DNA of 24,693 bases from NCBI GenBank assembly GCA_024232355.1, contig JAAEPW010001142.1, positions 1 to 24,693 of the forward strand, read 5' to 3'. Position 1 is the stretch's first letter, and every line of letters begins with the position of its first letter. The position numbers were made by a program, and so were the translations under genes. The notes under the pieces were generated by a model. It saw only the letters and a program-made list of their open reading frames with translations. It ran no database searches and was not told where the DNA came from. Positions 14,597 through 21,384 of this stretch are shown one piece after another. Source of the DNA: Chloroflexota bacterium (GTDB taxonomy: Bacteria > Chloroflexota > Anaerolineae > B4-G1).

Positions 14597-15109
14597 TTAC
14601 TCTTGAATAATGACTTTTAATGCAATGCTGCCTAACTGAAGCTCGTCATCATTCTTGAGCACGTGAGGCAGATATGGGGTTAGGCGTTGTCCATTCAGAA
14701 AGGTGCCATTAGCGCTGCCCACGTCCTCGACTAGGTAAGCCGATCCTCGTTGATGGACTTTGCAGTGATGACGAGATACGCCACCCTCGAGTCCACCATC
14801 AGGAGACAGATCCATATCGGGAAAAATACCGTGGGCTGCATCGGTACGTCCAATATGCACCTCGGCAGTGGAAGGCAACTGGATCTGGCGGCCAGTAGAT
14901 ACCACCTCGATGCGTAGAGGAATCAGGGCCGGCTCACTGGGTTCTTCAACAGGCTCGCTGGCCCATGGATTCGCTCGCGAGATGGGCAATTCCTCCTCGG
15001 GAAGTGGTTCAGTCCGCAGAGGGCCACCAGTAGGCAAGTAGACCCCACACTCGCTGCAAAACAATGTACCAGGGCGATGCTTACGACCGCAAGATGGGCA
15101 TTCAATCAT
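14597..15109 (-). CDS. Zinc-ribbon/FHA domain protein
   Basis: 170 residues from the ATG at 15109, with GGAGAG upstream. Residues 1-25 form a zinc ribbon with C4, C7, C18 and C21 (C-P-S-C ... C-S-E-C). A Pro/Glu-rich linker leads to a forkhead-associated domain at about 65-168 with the expected G87-R88, S112-R113-H114 and N134-G135-T136 (S-R-H-H and S-A-N-G-T-F-L-N-G). FHA domains read phosphothreonine. The ATG overlaps the end of the J-VWA gene by 8 nt, so translation is coupled. In this cluster it is the natural reader of sites written by the kinase at 17563-19581 and erased by the PP2C. Confidence 0.92.
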   Translation of the reverse strand: MIECPSCGRKHRPGTLFCSECGVYLPTGGPLRTEPLPEEELPISRANPWASEPVEEPSEPALIPLRIEVVSTGRQIQLPSTAEVHIGRTDAAHGIFPDMDLSPDGGLEGGVSRHHCKVHQRGSAYLVEDVGSANGTFLNGQRLTPYLPHVLKNDDELQLGSIALKVIIQE

Positions 15110-16586
15110 AGTTTTCTCTCCGTGAAGCAATACTTAGGCTACGTGTACCATACTTGATCTCTTTTCGTCCTTTGGCTGTTGCCATTCCGCTCTGAGATAT
15201 ACGTCCAGCTTCCAGCATCGCAGCTCGAGCTAATTGAGTTTCGCCTAGACTAAACAAGCGTGTGGCAACTCTTTCCAATTGGCGTGTCGCTGCTTTCACA
15301 TCCCCGCTATCTAACGTGGTCCAAGCTTGTTCTTGCATTCGGTAGATGGTGACCTTGCTCAACACACTTAATACGGCTGGAGGCACCTGTTCAGGCGGTG
15401 GTTCGTCGGGTGTAAACGTGCAATGAATATCGCGTACGAGTTTTTCTCCTTGCCGCCCTAAAGCCGGTACATCTCCCACAAGTTCGAGTTGCAATATTCT
15501 GTGTTCTCCGGGTGGCTTTTGAGCTATGTTCACTTCAACTGTGATAGATAGTGGTTCATCGGCTTGTAAAGTGCCCAAATGAGCTTCACCATCAGTCAAG
15601 GGTAAGCGTTCCAGGCGAGGTGAGGCACGATATACGTTTTCCACCCGAACGTCATCGGCACAGCGAAACTTGAGGGTTAGCCCTTGAGCAAATACTGATC
15701 CCAGACCACGCACCCGTTGTTGCAAAAGTGTGCGTACTTGACCAGGCGACGCAATATAAGCCGAAACACCACCACTTTGGGCCGCCACTTTATCAAGCAA
15801 GGTGTCGTTCCAGTCCTCGCCTATACCCATAGCTGTGATACCAATGCGACGGGCTCCGGCCAATCGAGATTCAGCTAAACAATCTTCTTCATCACCATAA
15901 GTTTGACCATCGGTGAGAAGAATCATATGGCTGGTGGCAGGTCTATGCAAGTTCTTTTCAATCTCTGACATCCCGACCTGTATGCCCTGCAATATCTCTG
16001 TTCCACCATTGGCGATAATAGAGGAAACTCGGGCTTTGGCCTGAATACGTTGGACGCCCAACCTGCTGGGCAATACCACTTCAGCTCGATCGTTAAATGT
16101 GACCACGGCCAAGGCATCATCGCTTTCCAGTTCGTCAATGATCTGATGAGCCGCTCGTTTGACGTGTTCCAGTCTTGCTCCCTGCATTGAGGTACTGCGA
16201 TCAACTACCAAGCACAAGTTGAGCGGCAGTCGCTTGCCTCGACTGGTCGAAGCTGGCCATATTTCAGCCAGGAGGTAGAGCATCTGATCCTCGTACAGAG
16301 AGCTGAGCTGGGTCTGACTCAATTGGGTCTCCCAGGTAAGTGCTGCTTGCTGGCTCAAACCCGCTTCAGTCCGTTGCCGATCGTAGGCACGGCGACGGGC
16401 TGGATCGCTCAAGACAGCATAAGCTGCCTGGATTCCGTGGAACAGTGTTGTGGGTGCTTCTTCTGTTCGACTATCTGGATGGTAGCGGCGCGCCAGTGCA
16501 CGATAGGCGTGCTTGATTTCCTCATCCGTAGCGGACTGAGGCAATCCCAGCATAGCATAGTAATCTTGTTCGCTACCAGTACTCAT
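15102..16586 (-). CDS. DnaJ J-domain / von Willebrand A fusion protein
   Basis: 494 residues. Residues 7-70 are a J-domain: Y-Y-A-M-L-G-L-P ... R-R-Y-H-P-D-S-R, with the HPD that stimulates Hsp70 at 36-38, and D-P-A-R-R-R-A-Y-D-R at the end. Residues about 120-290 are a VWA domain with a complete metal-ion site: D129-x-S131-x-S133, T196 and D226. The remaining ~200 residues are beta-rich and then helical, as in VWA proteins of the TerY/YfbK kind. No signal or membrane segment. It starts 5 nt after the PP2C stop with no Shine-Dalgarno, so translation depends on coupling. The J-domain suggests that DnaK is recruited to the VWA client or scaffold (inference). Confidence 0.9.
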   Translation of the reverse strand: MSTGSEQDYYAMLGLPQSATDEEIKHAYRALARRYHPDSRTEEAPTTLFHGIQAAYAVLSDPARRRAYDRQRTEAGLSQQAALTWETQLSQTQLSSLYEDQMLYLLAEIWPASTSRGKRLPLNLCLVVDRSTSMQGARLEHVKRAAHQIIDELESDDALAVVTFNDRAEVVLPSRLGVQRIQAKARVSSIIANGGTEILQGIQVGMSEIEKNLHRPATSHMILLTDGQTYGDEEDCLAESRLAGARRIGITAMGIGEDWNDTLLDKVAAQSGGVSAYIASPGQVRTLLQQRVRGLGSVFAQGLTLKFRCADDVRVENVYRASPRLERLPLTDGEAHLGTLQADEPLSITVEVNIAQKPPGEHRILQLELVGDVPALGRQGEKLVRDIHCTFTPDEPPPEQVPPAVLSVLSKVTIYRMQEQAWTTLDSGDVKAATRQLERVATRLFSLGETQLARAAMLEAGRISQSGMATAKGRKEIKYGTRSLSIASRRENYD

Positions 16587-16591
16587 ACGAT

Positions 16592-17446
16592 TTAGCCCAG
16601 TGGGGGTTCTATCAAGACAACCGTAATATTGTCATGTCCACCAGCTTGATTGGCGCTGGCGATCAAATTCTCACATGCTACCTGCGGTGAAGGTGCCGCC
16701 GTAATGATGTCGGCCATTTCCGCATCACTCACCATACCCCACAACCCATCACTGCAAAGCAGCAAACGCTCCTTCTCGGGAATGGTTCGCACGTGAGTTT
16801 CCACCTCTAGTACACCCTGTTGTCCAATTGCACGATATAGTACATTTTTCTGTGGATGAGCGGCTGCTTCGTCACGCGTGAGCTGTCCCAACTCGACCAG
16901 ACGATCTACCAATGAGTGGTCGTGGGTAATTTGCTCTAGTCCATTTGCCTCTGTAACCACATAAGCCCGACTGTCTCCCACATGAGCGATGTAGGCTCGT
17001 GGACCGAGCAACAGCGCACAAGTCAATGTCGTTCCACCTCCAGGTACCTGATTCGCTACTGCACTGTTGGCTGCCTGTACGGCGTTCACGAGCACTTCAT
17101 CCAAAGTTGGTTGATCAGTGTTATACTCTGATTGAACCAGTGTCGGCAAATAAAGGTAATGGACGACCTGATGGACCACAGTTCGCGCTGCGAGGGAGCT
17201 AGCAACCTCTCCAGCTTGGTGACCTCCCATACCATCGGCCAAAGCAAAAAACCCAAACGCAGGTAAAGCCTCATCTCCATCGTGTACGGCCATAACGGCT
17301 ACCACGGCATCCTCATTATGACGACGTGCCATACCCACGTCAGTAGCCCAGCCGACCTTTAGTTTGGTCAGGGTAGGTGGTGTAGACGGCTGACTCGCAG
17401 AGATTGTAGATTTTTCTCGTCCTAGGAGGTTGCGTAAGAATTGCAT
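16592..17446 (-). CDS. PP2C-type serine/threonine phosphatase
   Basis: 284 residues from the ATG at 17446, preceded by AAGGA; an ATG five codons earlier (17461) is possible but has no ribosome site. PPM/PP2C motifs in order are R-R-H-N-E-D (metal Asp), D-G-M-G-G-H at 71-76, G-G-G-T-T-L, H-V-G-D-S-R-A-Y, L-C-S-D-G-L-W and G-G-H-D-N-I-T-V-V. Together they give the two-metal centre. It dephosphorylates Ser/Thr on proteins; the clear candidates are the neighbouring kinase and its targets. No membrane segment, so cytosolic. It follows the kinase gene by about 115 nt, a gap containing an 8-bp hairpin, and is coupled to the J-VWA gene. Confidence 0.93.
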   Translation of the reverse strand: MQFLRNLLGREKSTISASQPSTPPTLTKLKVGWATDVGMARRHNEDAVVAVMAVHDGDEALPAFGFFALADGMGGHQAGEVASSLAARTVVHQVVHYLYLPTLVQSEYNTDQPTLDEVLVNAVQAANSAVANQVPGGGTTLTCALLLGPRAYIAHVGDSRAYVVTEANGLEQITHDHSLVDRLVELGQLTRDEAAAHPQKNVLYRAIGQQGVLEVETHVRTIPEKERLLLCSDGLWGMVSDAEMADIITAAPSPQVACENLIASANQAGGHDNITVVLIEPPLG

Positions 17447-17516
17447 AACCTTCCTTTCCATAAAATGATAGTAAACGACTCAACGAGCAGCTCGATGGCC
17501 CGCCGATATCTTGCTG

Positions 17517-17540
17517 AGACGTTGCTCAGAAACAACGTCT
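17517..17540 (-). promoter_or_regulatory. Hairpin between kinase and phosphatase genes
   Basis: AGACGTTG at 17517-17524 and CAACGTCT at 17533-17540 pair perfectly around an 8-nt loop, in the only sizeable gap near the start of the cluster. No T-run follows on the minus strand, so it is more likely an RNA processing or stability element than a terminator. Confidence 0.3.
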
Positions 17541-17562
17541 TTTGAACATACCCTTGACCATC

Positions 17563-19581
17563 TCAGGTAGGAAGTGCGTACACATAACGGTCGTCTGATC
17601 CAATATAGATTATGCCATCCTCGATGGTAGGTGATGAGAGCACCTGTCCTTCAGTTTGAAAGCGCCATCGCAAATTACCTGTTCCGGTATCCAGGCTATA
17701 GACCATCCCATCCACCGAACCAAAATATACGGCTCCTTGGAATACGGCGGGATTAGAAGTTACTTGGCCCTCTGTTGCGTAACGCCACACAACACGACCA
17801 CTTTCAGCGTCCAGAGCATATATGTGTTTATCCGCCGAGCCTACGAAAACCAAACCCTCGGCGACTATGGGCGAAGATATAATGGGGCCACTAGTTCGTT
17901 GACGCCACGCCGGCCAACCTGACCGGATGTCCAAGGCGTACACATGTGCATCCTGGCAACCTACAAATACCAATTCTTCATTGAAAGCAGGAGAAGAGGT
18001 CACTCCCCGCTTGGCTCGATAGCGCCAACGTGTCTGTTTGTTGGTGTCCACAGCATAGACCACGCCCCCCTCACACCCGGCATAGATGGTGTCCTGCCCG
18101 ATGGCGGGTGAAGAGCGCACTTTACCCTCTGCGGTGAACTTCCAGGCAACGCGCCCGCTGTGTGTGTTGACCGCATACAAATTACGATCATCAGAACCAA
18201 AGAATATATGATCAAAGGCAGCTCGTGGAGATGACCATACACTACCTTGGGTGGGACAAGTCCAAGAGATGCGGCCTGTGTCAATGTTAATTGCATAAAG
18301 CAGCCGATCTGCGGAACCAAAGAACACACGCCCGTCGTACACACAGGGAGATGAGGCGATTCCCCCTTCCGCAGGATATTTCCAGACGAACTCGCCATTC
18401 TCAGCATTGAGGGCATAGAGATTATGGTCATAAGAGCCAACGTACACAATGCCATTGTGCACTGCTGGCGTAGACCGAATCTCATCCTCGCAACGGAAAC
18501 GCCATATCGCCATCACATCACTGCTGGTAAAGGCCGTAGTACCAAAGGCAGTTGTTCCACCTCTGCCACGAACCGAACTCAAGCTCGCCAACGCGCGTTG
18601 CATCTCTTCGGCTGAACCAAAACGTTTATCAATGTCGTATTCCAGTGCTCTATCAATGATCTCTGTCAGCTCACGGGAGACAGTCGGATTTGTTCCATGA
18701 ATAGGGCGTTCGTGAAAAGAGAATGGAGCTTCTAATTTTGGGTCCTGTTTACTGAGTAGATGGTGCATTGTGGCTCCCAGAGCATAGATGTCTACCCGGG
18801 GTTCAGCACTCCCCCGATACTGCTCTGGTGGTGTATATCCCTCAGTACCAATCATCGTGCCCTTTTGGCCGCTCTGGAAAACCCTGGCAATACCAAAGTC
18901 TATTAACCGAATGCGGCCGTGTTTGTCGAGCATAATGTTCGAAGGTTTCATATCACGAAAGACGATGGGTTGGGGGTCAAGACTGTGCAAATAACTCAAC
19001 ACTTCACATATCTGAACAGCCCAATGTACCACCTGCACCTCGGACAAAAAACCATCCGAATCAGACAAAGTTTTTTCCAGAGTCTTGCCATCCACATGCT
19101 CCAAAACGAGATAATGGCGGGCACTCTCACTGAAAAAGTCATAGACCTGAACGATACCCGGATGATTGAGGGCTGCCAAGATGTTGGCTTCACGCTCAAA
19201 GTGACTTTTGATCATGGTCCGCACTTGTGGATCGGTGGCGGTATTTAGCATCTCTTTGACAATGCATACCCGTTTAACTCGGGTAAAGCGCAAATCTTGA
19301 GCTTTGTAGATGGTGCTCATTCCGCCAACTGTGTGAAATCCAAGAACACGGTAGCGGTCCTGAAGTGTATGCCCGTCAGGTAGTTGGCCCTCAACAGAAT
19401 CAACTGCTTGAGGCGGCGGGGCCATATATTGTGTCCCTCTTTCTCTTCTTTCCGAGATCGAAGGGGCAGCCGGAGCGTCAGGTACACCAATATGGTGCGT
19501 TTCAAGAGGCGTTGGCTCTCGAGTTGGAGGTTTCTCAGAAGAGTCTGGTATGCCAATATGCTGGGTTTCAAGAGACTTCAT
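17563..19581 (-). CDS. Ser/Thr protein kinase fused to 8-blade PQQ-type propeller
   Basis: 672 residues. Residues 1-55 hold three Thr motifs 22 residues apart (T6, T28, T50: E-T-Q-H-I-G-I-P-D, E-T-H-H-I-G-V-P-D, G-T-Q-Y-M-A-P-P). The kinase domain, about 77-335, has a Gly-rich loop V-G-G-M-S-T-I-Y, ATP lysine K109 (V-K-E-M), catalytic D210 in F-R-D-M-K-P-S-N, D-F-G at 228-230 and G-T-E-G-Y-T-P-P-E-Q-Y. After a Gly/Thr linker, eight repeats of about 40 residues follow (W-x-F/Y ... S-S-P ... V-Y/F-x-G-S-x-D ... Y-A-L-D), making an eight-bladed PQQ/BamB-like propeller. No transmembrane segment separates kinase and propeller, so both are cytosolic. First gene of the cluster; only a weak GAGA precedes the ATG. 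Confidence 0.95.
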   Translation of the reverse strand: MKSLETQHIGIPDSSEKPPTREPTPLETHHIGVPDAPAAPSISERRERGTQYMAPPPQAVDSVEGQLPDGHTLQDRYRVLGFHTVGGMSTIYKAQDLRFTRVKRVCIVKEMLNTATDPQVRTMIKSHFEREANILAALNHPGIVQVYDFFSESARHYLVLEHVDGKTLEKTLSDSDGFLSEVQVVHWAVQICEVLSYLHSLDPQPIVFRDMKPSNIMLDKHGRIRLIDFGIARVFQSGQKGTMIGTEGYTPPEQYRGSAEPRVDIYALGATMHHLLSKQDPKLEAPFSFHERPIHGTNPTVSRELTEIIDRALEYDIDKRFGSAEEMQRALASLSSVRGRGGTTAFGTTAFTSSDVMAIWRFRCEDEIRSTPAVHNGIVYVGSYDHNLYALNAENGEFVWKYPAEGGIASSPCVYDGRVFFGSADRLLYAINIDTGRISWTCPTQGSVWSSPRAAFDHIFFGSDDRNLYAVNTHSGRVAWKFTAEGKVRSSPAIGQDTIYAGCEGGVVYAVDTNKQTRWRYRAKRGVTSSPAFNEELVFVGCQDAHVYALDIRSGWPAWRQRTSGPIISSPIVAEGLVFVGSADKHIYALDAESGRVVWRYATEGQVTSNPAVFQGAVYFGSVDGMVYSLDTGTGNLRWRFQTEGQVLSSPTIEDGIIYIGSDDRYVYALPT

Positions 19582-19658
19582 AATTTAATCTCACATTTAC
19601 GTTATTGTTGGATCGTCATACATCTCTAGGTTGGTAAGACCATGTTTTGACATTACTA

Positions 19659-19687
19659 ATTATAGGGTGAAATGAATAAACGCGCAA
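19659..19687 (-). promoter_or_regulatory. Promoter of the kinase cluster
   Basis: On the minus strand TTGCGC (19687-19682), a 17-nt spacer and a perfect TATAAT (19664-19659). The predicted start near 19652 gives a leader of about 70 nt to the kinase ATG. It sits directly after the stop of the gene at 19700. Confidence 0.6.
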
Positions 19688-19699
19688 TCTGACGAATGA

Positions 19700-21133
19700 T
19701 TATGGTGTTGGATTAAAATAATTATAGGTCGCAGTAGCAACATTGGCAATGAGAGGTGCACTTTCTTCCCATTCCAACCATTGGGAGCGATAGAGATAAA
19801 CCACCAGCACAAAATCACCACCCGGACTGAACACGATTGCTGCGTCAGCGTGCGTATCGCCCGTAAAACCCTGTTTGTGTGCCACCTGGGTTCCCACGGG
19901 AACGCCTGTCTCAATAAAACTGTCGGCGCGATTTAGGCTCATCCACTCAATCATCTGATTGCACTTGTCAGGGGTAAAACTATCCGGATACGCAACCATC
20001 AACGTACCACCATTATAGTTGCATTGGTAAATCATTTCCAACAGCATTCCCACATCCAGTGGCGTGGTCTGTCTATAGGGATCGGGATTAGTCGTGATAT
20101 CAACACGAGAATTGGCCGAGGTGACAATGGTCAGCGAGGATTCTTCATCATAAGGGGCCGCCGCAAAAGTGTTGACCAGTCCCAAGTGATTCATCGAGAT
20201 CGTAAGATTCTCGGCCCCCTGGTAACCGTCTCCATTGCCAATAACATCTTGCAACAGGAGATTGGCCTTGACATTATCGCTGGTAACACCCACTGTATCA
20301 CTCACCCAGTCAGTTATTACAGGGTCGAAAGGAGGGTTCAAGACGCGATACGTTTCCTCCAGAATAGCGATTTTTAGTATACCCAGTCCGGCATAAGCGA
20401 CGTCAGCATTGATCTCTACTTCATCCCCAGTTTGTAAATCTTTGACGAAAATACCAGGGGTCAGGCCAACATAGTTGCTCAGAAGGGAGTATAGTAACTG
20501 ATTCAGTATATCTATATCTTTTGCCGGTGCTTTTTCTATCTGCACAACCAACTCTACTTGCTGGCTTACAGCCGAGACAATCGTCGCCGCACAACGGGCA
20601 CGAGAGGCGTCAATATTTAGCTTGTAACCTGGTCGACCAGGATGAAGAGTCAAGCTAGCTGGAAGCGGGATAGGCTCTTGTGGCTCCTGATCGTATTGCC
20701 CGGCAACGCGAATCAAAAAGCTATTCAATTGTGCCTCCGAATAATCAACGGCTACAGGAACATCTATCGAGGCAAGAGGACGGCGCAGAACGTGAGCAAT
20801 AAAGCCGTCGAATCCTTCGCGTTGGCTTAACGCCTCATCCAGATTGGCTGCCGTAACCTCGGCATCATAGCGCAATTCAACAGTATCAGGAGACAGCGAC
20901 AGACGTTGCTCCCGGTATATGACATCCATAGGCATAGCAAATGCCCCTTCAAGAGCACCAAGAGCCTGTTCGCGCGTCATTCCATCCATAGACCGGCCGG
21001 CCATTGTCATTCCTGCAGGTAATGTGCGGTTGGCTTGGCGAAAGTTAAAATATTGCCATGCAAAGAAAAACGTGGCAATAGCACCGAGTATTACGAGCCA
21101 AGCAACAAATCCAATCCTACGCTGCAAAGGCAT
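19700..21133 (-). CDS. Membrane-anchored class-A beta-lactamase-like protein, Ser nucleophile replaced
   Basis: 477 residues from the ATG at 21133; the frame is open to 21214, but a strong -10 box lies inside that extension. A transmembrane anchor at about 8-27 puts the rest outside the cytoplasm. Residues about 35-210 resemble the peptidoglycan-binding-like domain of VanW/YoaR proteins (A-G-M-T-M-A-G-R-S-M-D-G-M-T). The C-terminal half is a beta-lactamase2 (PF13354-type) domain keeping S285-D286-N287 and K420-Q-G422. The position of the catalytic Ser in SxxK reads G251-I-L-K254 (codon GGT at 20383-20381), so hydrolase activity is doubtful. Cys residues about 20 apart near the C-terminus could form a disulfide. 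Divergent from a membrane histidine kinase, hence possibly a cell-wall sensing or binding protein. Confidence 0.83.
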   Translation of the reverse strand: MPLQRRIGFVAWLVILGAIATFFFAWQYFNFRQANRTLPAGMTMAGRSMDGMTREQALGALEGAFAMPMDVIYREQRLSLSPDTVELRYDAEVTAANLDEALSQREGFDGFIAHVLRRPLASIDVPVAVDYSEAQLNSFLIRVAGQYDQEPQEPIPLPASLTLHPGRPGYKLNIDASRARCAATIVSAVSQQVELVVQIEKAPAKDIDILNQLLYSLLSNYVGLTPGIFVKDLQTGDEVEINADVAYAGLGILKIAILEETYRVLNPPFDPVITDWVSDTVGVTSDNVKANLLLQDVIGNGDGYQGAENLTISMNHLGLVNTFAAAPYDEESSLTIVTSANSRVDITTNPDPYRQTTPLDVGMLLEMIYQCNYNGGTLMVAYPDSFTPDKCNQMIEWMSLNRADSFIETGVPVGTQVAHKQGFTGDTHADAAIVFSPGGDFVLVVYLYRSQWLEWEESAPLIANVATATYNYFNPTP

Positions 21134-21157
21134 CTCCCATTTAACAGATATACGACG

Positions 21158-21186
21158 ATTATAACACAGGTGTAAATGTGCGCCAA
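21158..21186 (-). promoter_or_regulatory. Extended -10 promoter for the beta-lactamase-like gene
   Basis: On the minus strand TTGGCG (21186-21181), 17 nt and TGT-TATAAT with a perfect -10 at 21163-21158. The predicted start near 21151 leaves a short leader to the ATG at 21133 and argues against the longer reading frame. Confidence 0.55.
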
Positions 21187-21213
21187 GTATGTGCGTTTGG
21201 CAATGCAACTTCA

Positions 21214-21231
21214 CTGTAACACATTTGTAAC
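21214..21231 (+). promoter_or_regulatory. Tandem TGTAAC repeat, 11-bp period (possible operator)
   Basis: CTGTAAC at 21214-21220, ACAT, then TTGTAAC at 21225-21231. It is the same arrangement as at 9363-9380. It lies about 65-80 nt upstream of the predicted start of the beta-lactamase-like gene and about 55-75 nt upstream of the candidate kinase promoter, suitable distances for an OmpR-type activator. Confidence 0.4.
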
Positions 21232-21251
21232 TTTGCTGCGACGAGAAATAG

Positions 21252-21281
21252 TGTACATTGGGTTTGTGTAACCTGTATACT
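21252..21281 (+). promoter_or_regulatory. Possible promoter for the histidine kinase
   Basis: TGTACA at 21252-21257, 18 nt and TATACT at 21276-21281. The predicted leader is about 95 nt to the GTG at 21385. A moderate match only. Confidence 0.3.
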
Positions 21282-21384
21282 TGCTATCTCATATGACTCT
21301 GATGACCTCTCTACTAATAGTTTGAATAATAAAGTGTGAACAAGATTGTCTTGGCCGATCGCTTTTCCAAGGAGATGCACAAAA

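Noticed and set aside
19700..21214. Longer 504-codon start for the beta-lactamase-like gene
   Set aside because: The extension contains the extended -10 promoter and an unlikely His/Cys-rich leader; the membrane anchor follows naturally from the ATG at 21133.
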